From assembly GCA_963277665.1 (NCBI GenBank), contig OY728163.1, forward strand, positions 1,903,592,644 through 1,903,656,643: 64,000 nt of DNA, in the 5' to 3' direction. Below are positions 36,524 to 49,411 of this stretch, piece by piece. The notes below the pieces were generated by a model. It was not told the DNA's origin. It saw only the letters and a program-made list of their open reading frames with translations, and made no database searches. A program made the translations under genes and the position numbers. This DNA is from Viscum album (lineage: Eukaryota > Streptophyta > Magnoliopsida > Santalales > Viscaceae). Position 1 is the first letter of the stretch. The number at the start of each line of letters is the position of its first letter.

Positions 36524-39455
36524 TGTCACGAACCGGATCTGGTCACCATCAAACCGGCACCAAACCCGGCCCGTTCCAAGGCCCGAAGGGCATTCCCGAT
36601 CCCCACAGGCTGGCACAACTGCCCGGGTATCATAAAATGATGTATGGGAATGATTTACCCACGTTTATAAACATTAAACAACAAATAAACTCAATAAAAA
36701 GAATTTGGATTTTTCAACTAAAACCATCATTTAAAAATTTCAGAACTGAATTACATCTTTTAAACCAACTCAACAATAATATAAAAAAGGTAAAAAATCA
36801 AAATTAAACAGGCCAAGAACCCTCATGGCAAGGGGCACCACCCTCAAGCCATCTCCACAAAACTTCACCACCAAGGACATGCTAGAAACCCGAACCACTG
36901 GAACTAAAAACTGTATCCAAACCTGAAACAACAAAATAACCAAATCTACTTACACCCACGGGTGTAAGTAAGTTGTGAGACAATGAATAGTATGATACCA
37001 CCACTAAAATATTCCATGTGATTAACATTCAAAGACAAAAAGCTTGCATGTTTTTATAAACAGAAAATGCTAGTTACAATTTCTAAAAGATGAAACTAAA
37101 TAAAACAGTTTTCAAGTAAGCTATCATTAAGAATCAACACATTTAAAAATAATGTCAACACTACTGAATTTTCCATCCAACTATACCGTATGCCAACGGT
37201 AAGTACAAAGTAAATAATGAGAACAAGAAATAGGAAATAAACCCTTGGCACTAGCTTGTTCTGGGTCCCAGGTACCTCGTATCTCAGTGAGAGTAACCAT
37301 CAAAATATTTGTTCTTGTGCACGAGCCACTAGTAGGGAACATACCCATAACCTAGTGGTCCCTAATAATCATTATAATAGTTTATTTAGAGTTGTAAGAG
37401 TCAATCTTGTTGAGTGAAACTGAGGCCAAATCCCACGGATTTACTAGCATACTAGTACACGTCCACCCAACAAGATACCCGGGTTTTCCACTTGTGCTCA
37501 GACAAGTTCAACAAGTCGATAAATATACACTGCACATGAAAATATCATTTTCACATCACAAGTTCACCAAACCGCCAACATGTATTCCACACAAGTCTAA
37601 AAATCCACTTTTTCATTAAAATGAATTTTGAAATCATACTCATACCAAAAATAGCCCACAACACATTTTGCACATCTTCCACAATTCAAAAAATCAGTTA
37701 AAAATTTTGTAAAATCATTCCAAAGATTCTAAACAACACATAACAGCCCAATCACATGTTACATAATACCCTTTTCATAAACAAATTCCATTTTACACAT
37801 CACACTCATGCAAAACAGCCCGAAAACTCATTTCACACCCACATCCCAATTTCATAAATCACCTTGAAAAATTACAAAACATTACCAAATTGTTTTACAA
37901 CATAAATGACCACATTATGTTTCAAAATTCATTTTAGGAACATACTATCACCAAAATAGTACATAAGAAACCATTTCACACTTTGTGTAACCCATTAAAT
38001 CAAATATAAATTTCATAAAACCAACCCAAGATGTGAAACCATGGTTTGCATACAAAACCCATTTCAAAAACCTAATTCAAGACCAAAACAATGCCAATTT
38101 AAATCTAAATCAGAATTCGTAGGCCTAAAAACATTTATTAAACCACCCCCAAGTTTTATAAAAATACCTCAAACAATACCACAAAAGGTAGACATGAAAA
38201 ACACATGTTTTCACAATTCACGTTCAAGAAGTACAACATGGTTTCACACATTAAAACCATTAAAAACCCCCATTACAAGGCCAATATGACATTAAGGCAT
38301 TAAAAACCAGAATTTTCATCCCCTTTCAACACTAATAAATCACTTTAACTTTTTATAAAATACACCCAAATATTTCCCCAAGAGCAACGCATGAAAAGCA
38401 CCCAATTCCAAGAAAGAATGCAACTACAAAATTAAACACTTAACTCAATCCATCACAAAAACAGTTTTCATACCACAAAAAAACAGATTGGAAACATACT
38501 AAAATAACAATCCAAGAAAGATAACTCATCATAAAATGGTTATACATTGAATCACCGACCTTTTGAGTCAAAACCCTTGAATCTTGGTGCGAAACCTCAA
38601 CTGCACCTCCGCCGCACCACAAGGATGTGAAAATGAACCCTAAACCATAATATTGTACCAAAAATACCCTTAATAAAACTCTAGGTATGAACCCTAACTT
38701 CTGAACACTCTATAAATTTATGAAAGTGGGAGGGAACCCTAAAGAGAAGGAAGGAATTGAAGAGAGAAACACATACCCACAATAATCTTGAAGAAAACGA
38801 CCCAAAATCCACCAGCATCTGAATTTGAAAACATCCAACCATTCATGAGAGGTTTGGACATATATTAGTATATCTTTAATGAACTATAATGGGGAAAAAT
38901 AGTAAAAATAGAAGGAGTTATGAAAGGATCAATTTACCTCTCCAAATATGGATGATTTCTGAAATCCAGAGACGATTTGACCATTTTCGCGATTCTATCG
39001 AGCTCCAAATTGTGGTAGGAGGGTATGGGGGCGCGTCTCAGGTAAGTGGGTTCGGGTGAGAGTTGGAATCACTGAAAAAACGCAAATAGTGAAGGAGATA
39101 TTAAAGACTTAATATTTATTTTTAATGCAGAAAATGGGCTTTCAGGCAGGCCCAATTCCTTAAATAAAAAACCCATATCCACCATGATTATGGATTTATA
39201 AATGGTCCAAATTATTATGGTGGTGTTAATATGTCAGGGGATGGAAATTATGAATTTTAATGGATGAAAAATATTTAAAAATGAAGAAGTTATAAAGGGA
39301 TAAAAATTTATTTTTAAATCTGGAATTGGGCTCATGGTTTGGCCGAATTCATAAAAACTCACCAATTCCTCCATAAATGCTTGGGAAACCCTCAAAACAA
39401 AACATGAATGGAAATGAAATGGAATTTAACTTTAAAATAAGTCATTTATGTGACA
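36524..39455 (-). repeat. LARD-3 3' LTR (left copy, 2.93 kb)
   Basis: It aligns with 54608-57533 throughout. The A- and C-rich plus strand reflects its minus orientation. The short plus-strand frames in it are shadows. Confidence 0.85.
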
Positions 39456-39467
39456 ATTCTCCCCACC
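39456..39467 (-). promoter_or_regulatory. Polypurine tract of LARD-3
   Basis: The minus strand reads GGTGGGGAGAAT directly before the LTR start TGTCAC. Confidence 0.7.
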
Positions 39468-42400
39468 ATGAAAATGTTCCGCCCCTGAAAGTCACATCAA
39501 GGACAAAGAAACAACCAAACCCAACTAAGAAACCAAGAGGTACTCCTTTTCCAGGTTTCACCCCCAAAGTCCAAAACACCTCCAGTGATCAATTAAGTAT
39601 TACTATCACAACCAAAACATATAAAACCTTCCTGAAATGATCAATCACGTTCATAATTTATCCCAAAAGAAAATTCTTCAAACACTATCTGAACAAGACA
39701 CAATCAATTCACCCAAACGAACAATAACACTGAACAAGGCTACACTTACCTTACTTTAACTAATCCATTGGGTGCTCTCTAGTCCCAAAGTTTACCCAAG
39801 GAAGATTTTGGTAGCTAGATAGCTCCGAAAAATACTATCTACACCAAGCCAAGACCATGGATAAATGTAAGTTACTTGTACGGGGGACACAAATACGCTC
39901 CCCACCATAAGAGACAACCAATAATTTTTTTCCGAGACAAAATCAGGACACTAATAGGGGGAGACCTGAACGGACTCCTTGGTACTTAGGGTAGACTTCC
40001 ATTCAAAATTTCTGAAGGAAAATAAATGAGAATCATAGTGGTTCTCCCCACCATAAGAACCAGCCATCTTAATCGACTAGCATGGGCCGGCACAAAAAAC
40101 CCCAAAATTTCAAGATTTGGGAAGGTCACATGGTTAGTCCGCACAGTTTGTGAAACAGTGAACTAACTGTGCTGATCAATATTTATGCATGGATTCTAGG
40201 CACACCATCTCTCTTAATCATTCAAAAACCATGTGCTCATCATGTCTAGCCAAATTTCCAACCATTCTCCAAATACTCAATGGAAACCAAAGGGGGAGGT
40301 AATGATATTGGGCGTTGTCATGGGTACAAGGCCCTCCACCTATTTCCACCAAACATGAAAAACAGAAGAAAGATAATTAAAACATAGGTTTAAACACTTC
40401 CTATCTTTCATATTTAGGATAAGACTTTGTACATGGGTTTAAATGACCCTATTATTTCCTCTAACTACGAGCCAGCTTCTCTCCGAGACCTTTGGCTGGA
40501 GCACAAATGATTGAAGCATCTTCGGCCTCGCAGTTAGTCTTTAAAAACCCACTGAATTAGAATTATTCTTTCAATGCCACCAACAACTACACCACAATAC
40601 CAAATTAGTTTTCCAGATAGAACAAATTCCAAACTCACTTTACCCTATCTTGATATTTAACTGAAATAAGGGCTATGAAGATGCACACACATCACACCTT
40701 GTTTCTTCAGGTGAGAAACAATAGAAGTAAAAAACACTTACACTCACCTTCTTCTAAAATGGAAGATTTTGAAGTTTTTCCAAGGGAGACATTCGCCCAA
40801 AATAACAGGGACTCTCGGAGGATTTCACGACTTTCACCTATACGGTTAATCGAGCACATGACGTCATAAGGAATCACTGAACATGACCATTGTGACTGAT
40901 ATAAACAATGCATGTAGAGGGAACTTATACAACATCCCCAAACAACACACAATTCTAGAAAAGTGGCTACAATATCCTATCGTGACAATATTTCCCATAC
41001 CAGTGGTTTTACATGAACTCATGCTTTATAGAATATTTGAAGAACCCAGAGGTCCTCTTAGACACCATCGAGACACTCATCCACACTAACAACCCTAGAC
41101 CACATCCACCTTCGACGAATCAGGAAACTTAAGAAACTAAGGTCTCTTTCCACCTTCCATGAGCACTTTCCCATTAAAAGAGGATCTAAAAAACTAGGAA
41201 AGGAAAGGGTGTAGACTCAATCTAAAAATCTCAAGAAAAATATTCCTTATATTGATCAACCGGAGGGTCTTCAAACGGCAAAACAATCCGGTTTGTACTT
41301 CAGTTGTGCAATAACCCTTAATGGGGTGCACCATATCCAACGATTGAACCCAAGGACCCCACCAAGATGGTTCATTGGTCAAGATATACCACAAAACAGA
41401 TCCAAACACATGAAGGGAACCAGCGTAAAGGCGTCCCAAAACATTTTTCAAAAGATACATCTAACCGACCCTACAACACAACTTACAGACCAAACTCAAA
41501 CCCAAAACATAGTTCAAAAAGGAGGGGTTCTTGAACTCAAATCATCCCACAACATAAATTTTTTTAAAAACACATAATACACACTATCCCAAACCATTTT
41601 TCAAGACATCATGTTTTTCATTAAAACCATTTCTTTGAAAACAAACAGTTCAGCGGTAAGCATATCCACCATTGGTACCCCATGGGCCTCACACATGCAT
41701 TTTTTGGTGCCACACCGAGCACCCTCCCAATATCTGTTCCAGCACTCATCCAGTCATGTCGTCAACCATCCATCAGCCCATATAACCACATGTATATGGT
41801 CGCTCATGAAAATACCAAAGGTTAAAATAAATATTCTTTCCACATTTCAAAACCAAAATGGTCAACTAACACATCCTTTTCACAAAACCACTAACCAGAA
41901 GATCAAAATCCCAATTCAAATCTTACTAAACATTTCAGAAAGACACAACCATTTAGACATGAACTCACTTTCATGCTATTCACATCAATTTCATCTCATC
42001 TTATCCCATTAATACTGCCTTTTATTGTTTAGAAAACTCTATTGGTAACATTTTTTTCAAAACCAACTTTAGTATAGTTTCTACTTTTAAAAAAAGGTGT
42101 AAGCACACTAGTTTCCATTTGAATATATTTCTGAAAATTCAGTTCCACCATTACAAAAATCAATCCATTCCATTTTTATATGAAAATTATTTCACTAAAA
42201 TGTTTCACTTCTTAAAACTAAGTCACTTTAAAACCAAAGTTCCAAGATTTCAAAATTAAGGAACATAAGACAATGCGAGAGGAAACTAGTTTCAATGGGT
42301 GACTTTGACATATGGTTGGCAGCCATATTCCAATCACTTCACTGTCACAGAGAGTTTTCTAGGGAATATCCCCAGCTCCACATGGCTTTCCAGGCACTGC

Positions 42401-42538
42401 GAGCTCACTGAGACCATTAACCCAACTCTCTTTTCATTTCCCATAATCATCATTAAACAAAGAAAACCAAAGGACTATGAAAGGTCCCAACTTCTCATAG
42501 AGACCTAAATCACATAATGAGGTGTGGTGATCAGCTAC
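39468..42538 (-). other. LARD-3 internal region, non-coding
   Basis: No domain of a retroelement protein is recognisable on either strand. The longest frames (about 130 codons, 41611-42012 plus) have no known motif and low-complexity content. The region ends at the target site GCTAC (42534-42538) of Ty3-2 and continues for about 100 bp after 54499. Confidence 0.65.
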
Positions 42539-43963
42539 TGTAACACCCGAGACTTTTATGTTATATAAATCATCAAAGGAATCTTTTTCTACACAACACT
42601 TGCTTGGCTTGCTTTACACGTAATCGCGACCTTCCTCGATAGCTTGCGTCGTACGCAATACCGAGTTTCACTAAACAACAATATGCTATTAAAACTAGCC
42701 GTTATGAATAGTAATAACCACTTTTTGAAATTTTATAAATTTTATTTTTCAAAATGGACTTCATTTTTGGACTCAGAATATCGAAATTATCCTAGGGTGA
42801 AATTTTGGTATTTTTCTGAAAACTTTCAATTTTTGATGAATAGTGAAACCACTAAGTGGTAGGTTAAAAACTGAATTTTGCATAAAACTTAATTTTACCG
42901 CTTCTTTGAATGGAATTTCAAAAATCCGACAGACACGGTTGATATCAGTAAGTAAAATGTGGTTCAATGAGATAAAAATAATTTTTTGGTGAATAGTAAC
43001 TTTTTACTTTTTTTACCGCGGTTAATAGTAAATAGGGTAACTAAGGGTAAATATGATATCAATATTACCCTAACACATGTCCTAATTCTATTGGAAAAGT
43101 GTAATTCGACCAAAAACAAACTTAGGAATAAAATATGACCATTTAGGCCCACTTGGATTAGATTAGGACATTTATTATTAATTTATTTAAAGAAGGGTTA
43201 AAATAGTTAAAATCAAAGTTTAATAAGTAAATAATTTTTCATATGGGGTTATACATAAGATAAATTCTACTATAAATATTCATTAGAAAGCTAAAAATAT
43301 TTCCTACATAATGGTATTTTATTTGTAATTTTTAGACATTAAATAATTTAATTTATTTATGACACAATGATGATGCAGTAATTATCTTATAAATGAAATA
43401 TTGACATAATTGATGTTATAAACACCAAAATAAATGTAATTTGAGACTTTTTATGAATTCCACTAATTTTATAGGTTACTATGATATATTAATGTTGATT
43501 TAATCAACTTGGTTCGAACATATAATTCTGTTATGACTTTCACAAAAATCATATATCAAATAGTGTCAAAATTGACACAAAATAGTTTTTAAATCAAATA
43601 TTATATTATTAATTGTTATTTTATTCCTAAAAATCTACGTTCGGCCAAATGACTTAGATAAGGATATATATATTAATAATAAACAATTTGGGGTTCGTTT
43701 GGCATGTTATAGTAAGTGTATTAACCATATAGTGAAAGAAAACAAAAAGACACGGTAAAAGTTAAATTATTTAACTTAGAGTTAAATATAATTGATAAGG
43801 TTAAAATAATTTTCTAAACATGTCTAAATCCTATTGATTGATAGGATTTCGACCCATCCCCACTTTAGCTTCTAAATAAGACCCTTTGGAACCATTATAA
43901 ACCGATGTTGACTTTAATATAAAATAATATTTTGAGATATTCCTAAGGTGCCCCTCTCCTCCC

Positions 43964-43973
43964 TTATAAAAGG
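43964..43973 (+). promoter_or_regulatory. TATA box of Ty3-2 5' LTR
   Basis: TTATAAAAGG in a CT-rich context is followed by CACCTCCTCC. The same box is at 52311-52320 in the 3' LTR. It is the likely promoter of the element. Confidence 0.7.
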
Positions 43974-44310
43974 ACACCTCCTCCCCCTCCTCCTCACACC
44001 AAATTGAGCACTCAAGCTCGGCCAACCCCTGACATTTTCTCCTCTACACTTCCTTATAATAATCCTAGAGGTCCTGGTCTTCTTCAAAGACCAATCTTAG
44101 TTCCCTAAGTGGAGGATTCAAAGAGGCGTTCCAAAGAAGAGGTAATATCCATTACCGATCTTTTCAATTTCATTCTTCTTCAACTTCTTCTTCTTTAGTA
44201 GTTTCTTGATAAAGTAATAACATCAGTATTACTTACATACGGATATGTTATTATAAATATGAAACAACCCTAATTCACCTTCTATCCATCCTACGGAAAA
44301 ATGAAATCAC

Positions 44311-44540
44311 CGCGCGTGCGTACGTACGGAATACCGTCTCCACGTCGTGGTGTAATCTATTTTTCCACCATCACTTTACAGGGATGGGTATAATGGTGTA
44401 ATGAGTAACTATTTATGATTATTATAAAGTAATATTGATTCTGAAATAATATATATATATACTCCAATACAGTTCCACGATCATAGGAACGATATCATCA
44501 CTCCTACGTACGTACGGAATACCGTCTGCACGATGTGATG
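44311..44540 (+). repeat. Doubled hairpin module downstream of the Ty3-2 promoter
   Basis: CGTACGTACGGAATACCGTC occurs at about 44318 and, as nearly the same block, at 44508. ACGG-AAT-ACCGT can form a stem. In the first copy it is followed by the palindrome CCACGTCGTGG. The 3' LTR has both copies near 52656 and 52855. The spacing is about 190 bp. Confidence 0.7.
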
Positions 44541-46144
44541 CGACTCGTTCTACATGATCATCATTACATAGTAATTATATAAATGAATTGAATGAATAAA
44601 TATGATATATGTTACACTAATATCATTATGGAGATAAGGTATCTATAACCTTACAATAAGAATAAGAATTTATTCGGCAAAAGATGCATAAGAACAAAAG
44701 GCAATAAAGACCCGAGTAACAAGTAACAATGAAATATTACTAACAAAAAGCTAAGAATATGACCATATATGATATCATATCAATATGTATGATTCTGGAA
44801 TAAGTCAATAACATTATTTAAACCATTATATAGGATCTTCGGACCCGTACAAAGCAAATCAGTCCTAAGGTAAGGGAAAATATCACAATCTCATTTTTAT
44901 CCGAGATTGTTTATTCGTAAGTATTTACTGGGGTGTATTTTATCATCCAAATCCATGTTTCATAAATATGTAATATTATTTCCATCCACCTACAATTGTT
45001 TAAATCCTATTTTACCCTTCAGTGAGTTCTTAGTAAAAGATATGAAAGGAATCTTTTGTCGTTTTTCGTACGAGGTACTTTTTTTGACTTTTCCGACAAA
45101 AGTACGAAGAATGTTTTTTTAACTTATACGGCATGAATGGATTTTTAAAACATTATTTCCAAGAAGCTTCCTTTACAATTTTTCAAGTTTATTTTTAATC
45201 AAATTCTTTTAGTTTTAAATTGTAAGACATGTTAAGAAAGGAAAATGTTTTTGAAGTAGAAAGGATATTTTCCTCAAGAATGGATTTCAAGTGTTTTATC
45301 AAAATTATTTTCCATCTAAGATAATAAAGGGTTCTATTTCTATCCCTATTATTACATGTATTTGATTATGTTGTGATGGAAATATTTTTATGAATTCCTT
45401 TATCTTATATGAATTGTTTTATGATGTCATGTTGTTTAAGAATCCCATTTTTATTACATGGGTTATGCAATGATGTATGATTTATGATTTTGTGGCACAC
45501 ATAAGAATGGTATCATTATGAGATGGGTGGGACCTATATCTCCCTCCAATGCATTGGGTAAAGATTTTATATCTCATGAGATAGACACGGCTGGAATGGT
45601 AGGTTATACCGGTTCAGTGAAACAGGACTGGAACGAGGGTGACTCGGTTCAGAAAGGGACTTTGTCCACTAAGATAGTCTTGGCAATGAGTCATGACTAA
45701 CAAGAAATGATTTCCCATGATTATGTGTGCATGCCACAAAGTTTCAAGTTTCATGTTATGATTATGGTGATATCATTTTCACTTCTATGATTTATTCCAT
45801 GTTAAGATATTATGATCTCTTTTGCAGGTTATGATTTTCAAAAAGATATGATATGATTTTTAGTTCCTTTATTTGCCCTTGCTGAGCATTTGAGCTCACC
45901 CTTTTATGTTTTCTTTTCCCCAGGTTAGGAAGATGGATATTAAGTAGAATATGCTAAAAGGGACCCTAGATATGATGAAATAAATGGGAGACACTGTAGA
46001 AGATTTATGAACCAGTTGTTTATGTTTCCCAGTTTCTAAAGACACTATACCTATACGGTCCTTTGTGGTTTTGTCATATGTTGTAATAAGTGTGCTTCAA
46101 TTTTGAAGTATTAACAATGTATGTAAAGTATGGGTCGTTATAGT

Positions 46145-46160
46145 TGGTATAAGAGGAAAG
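46145..46160 (+). promoter_or_regulatory. Primer-binding site of Ty3-2
   Basis: TGGTATAAGAGGAAAG matches the initiator tRNA-Met complement with one change (A for C at base 7). Confidence 0.75.
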
Positions 46161-46364
46161 GTATAGTCAACCTTTGGAAACTAGGCTGTGAAAGCCTTAG
46201 TAAGAACCCTAAGGATAAGTCTAAGCATAGAACACAAACTTAGTGTTTTAGAAATGTCCATGAATACCCTAGGATAAAACCTTAAGTGTGAAATTTTATT
46301 CTTGATTATGTGGTTTTCATATTATAATTAGTGTTTCTCACACTATTCTTCTTGGTTTTAGTCA

Positions 46365-48110
46365 ATGGATGGAACCCGAAGGAACCGTGTTAATGCGGAA
46401 TGCGATTAGCAATGCAATGATTGTACCCCTGAGCAACCAAACAATATGGGAGCTGGAATGCAAAATCTTGTAGCCATGCTCACACAACATTCTCAAGCTA
46501 TGAATCATGCAGGACTTCCAAACGAGCAAAGGAAGGAGCAACATTCTGTTGAATCCTTCATGAGGCAGCGTCCTCCTTCTTTCAGTGGGTCTACTGATCC
46601 ATTAGTTGCTGAACAATGGATTAGTACTACTGAAAAGATATTTTCAGTTCTTCAATGTTCTGAACATGATAAAGTCATCCTAGCAGTGTATCGTTTGGAA
46701 GGAGATGCTGATCAATGGTGAAATCTTATTAAGAATACGAGGCAAAGGGATGAAATTGAGTCTATGGAATGGGACGAGTTCAAGAACTTATTTTTCAATA
46801 AGTACTTCCCTCGTATTCTCCGAACAAAGATGGAGAAAGAGTTTCTTGAACTGAAGCAAAGGGATGATGAATCTGTTGGTACCTATGAAGCAAATTTTAC
46901 AAGACTTGCAAGGTACGCTTCTGGTATTATTATCCAACCTGAGAGTAAGATCGATCGATTCTTTAGTGGCTTAAAACCAAGTCTTCGAAGGGCGTTAGCC
47001 ATAAGGGACTTCAATAGCTACGAGGAAATCGTTCGATGTGCTCTCAAAGTCGAGATGGAGATTGGAGTAACCCATCAGTCACATGGGTTTGATAAGAAGA
47101 GGAAGATGGAATTCAAAGAAAAATCTAAAGAGCACACGGAAAAGAAGATGAGCTTTTCCTTATGCTCAAAGTTTGGAAAGAAACATGGAGGGAGTTGTCT
47201 TAAAGGGACAAGTAAATGTTTTAAATGTGGAAAGGAAGGTCATCAGGCATTTGAATGCCGTGATAATGGGAAGAAGATGTCTAATGATGCAAACAAAGGA
47301 AGGGATACACAGAATGAACCTACTAAACTTCAATGTTTCAAGTGCAAGGAGATGGGGCATTATGCCAATCAATTCCCAAATCCAAGGGTTGATGATGATG
47401 GTCGGCGTCAACAAAATCTTAAGGCTAAAGACAAAGGAAAGTCACATGCAATTTCTATCAGCGATGTGGAGTATGATAACGAAGTGGTGAAAGGTACACT
47501 TACCGTCCACTCTAAAGTAGAAAATGTTTTATTTGATTCTGTATCCACCCACTATTTTATTTCTAAAGAATTTTCTAAGGGTATCACCATACTACCTCAA
47601 CAATTAGATGTTGAGTTAGCTGTGACAACACCTAATGGCACAACAGTCGCATCAAAAGTTTATAATTCTTCTCCGATCGAAGTTTGTGGGAAAGTGCTTC
47701 CTGCAAATCTTGTGATCCTTCCTTTAGTGGAATTTGATGTGATTCTTGGCATGGATTGGCTTTCTCTACATGGAGCTCATATAAATTGCCAAAGAAGGGA
47801 AGTCACATTTCATATTCCAGATCAATCTACGATCGTCTATCAATGCAAGGATGAACATAACCTTCCAGTGGAAATTCCTTCCATCTTATGGGTATTGATT
47901 CCACTAAATGAAGGTTATTTATCTGAAATGGTTGGTGAGAAACTCACGATTAAGAATATGCCCATTGTACGGGAGTTTGATGATGTCTTTCTGGAGGAAT
48001 TACCGGGTCTTCCACCAAATCGTGAAGTTGAGTTTTCAATAGAACTCGTACCGGGTGCTTTGCCAATTTCAAAGACACCTTATAGAATGGCCCCAATTGA
48101 GTTGCAGTAA
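46365..48110 (+). pseudogene. gag: Ty3-2 gag and protease, broken by stops
   Basis: The start is the ATG at 46365 (MDGTRRNRVN), which matches the Ty3-1 start. In frame are a TAG at 46407, a TGA at 46719 (Trp expected: DQWW in Ty3-1) and a TAA at 48108. Capsid blocks are clear: RPPSFSGSTDP, then LELKQRDDESVGTYE and RRALAIRDF. Zinc knuckle 1, CFKCGKEGHQAFEC, is intact at about 47218. Knuckle 2, CFKCKEMGHYANQF, has Phe for its last Cys, as in Ty3-1. The protease core near 47534 reads DSVSTHYFIS, so the catalytic DSG is lost. The rest leads into the RT with no frame change. Confidence 0.88.
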
Positions 48111-49411
48111 TTGAAGAAGAAACTCCAAGAGAATCTTGATAAGGGATTCATATGCCCTAGTGCGTCACCTTGGGGAGCACCTGTTCTATTTGTTAAGAAG
48201 AAAGATGGATCAATGAGACTCTGCATTGATTATCGAGAACTTAACAAGATCACTATCAAGAACAAATATCATCTCCCACGCATTGATGACTTATTTGACC
48301 AACTACGCGGAGCTCAATACTTTTCCAAGATTGATCTTCGTTCAGGGTATCATCAATTAAGGGTCAAAAGGGAGGATATACCAAAGACGGATTTCCGTAC
48401 AAGGTATGGACACTATGAATTTATAGTGATGCCATTTGGTCTTACTAATTCCCCTAATATCTTCATGGATCTAATGAATAGAGTCTTTAGAGACTATCTT
48501 GATCAATTTGTGGTAGTTTTTATAGACGATATTCTTGTCTATTCAAAGAGCAAGGAAGAGCATGAAGATCACTTGAAAATTATATTGAAGACCCTGAGAA
48601 AGGAGATGCTTTATGCCAAATTTACCAAGTGTGAATTTTGGCTTCAAAAAGTTGCATTTTGGGTCACATAATCTCAAAAGAGGGGATATCTGTGGATCCA
48701 GCAAAAACAGAGGTTATCGAAAGATGGTCAAGACCAACAACAGTAACTGAGATCCGAAGTTTTCTTGGTTTGGCTGGATATTATCGACGTTTTGTAAAGG
48801 ATTTTTCACGATTATCTAATCCACTCACCAAGTTGACTCGGAAAGGAGTTAAGTTTGTCTGGACAGAGGAATGTGAAGAGAATTTCAAGGAGTTGAAAAG
48901 AAGGTTATCCAGTGCACCTGTTCTCACACTGCCTTGTAGTGGAGAAAGGTTTGTGATCTACAGTGATGCATCCAAGAAGGGATTGGGGTGTGTTCTTACG
49001 CAAAATGATATGGTGATAGCTTATGCCTCACGACAGTTGAAAATCCATGAGCAAAATTACCCAACACATGATTTGGAGTTGGCTGCGGTAATCTTTGCAT
49101 TAAAGATTTGGAGGCATTACCTTTATGGTGAAAGGTTTGATATTTATACTGATCATAAAAGTTTAAAGTATATTTTCACACAAAAGGAGCTGAATATGCG
49201 CCAAAGAAGATGGTTGGAGCTGATTAAGGATTATGACTGCTCAATCCATTACCACCCTGGGAAAGCAAACAAGGTGGCAGATGCATTAAGTCGACAAGAC
49301 CATGCTAGTTTATCCATGATGAGGATCACAAAATATCCAATATTTATGTATTTACAAAGGATGGATCTTGGAATTATAATGGAAGGGGAAAATATTATCT
49401 TTCTCAAATGA
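48111..49411 (+). pseudogene. pol: Ty3-2 reverse transcriptase and RNase H, one frameshift
   Basis: The RT core spans about 48111-48671: [25 protein letters not shown], and the catalytic FIDDILVYS near 48523. At about 48656 one T is missing from a T run, so the frame shifts by one before [14 protein letters not shown]. RNase H follows with [10 protein letters not shown] near 48960, [10 protein letters not shown] near 49150 and [14 protein letters not shown] near 49250. A second shift, near 49380-49410, separates it from integrase. The active-site residues of both enzymes are present, so the defects here are the frameshifts. Confidence 0.9.

Larger units (their letters stand above)
42539..46142 (+). 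repeat. Ty3-2 5' LTR (3.6 kb)
   Basis: It is near-identical to 50884-54494. It begins TGTAACACCCGAG and ends about GGGTCGTTATA. It holds a TATA box at 43964, a doubled hairpin module at 44311 and 44504, and about two units of the motif that is expanded as a 37-bp array at 22122. The short frames in it are shadows. Confidence 0.92.

Noticed and set aside
41611..42012. 133-codon plus-strand frame in LARD-3
   Set aside because: The element runs on the minus strand, and the frame has low-complexity content with no known motif.
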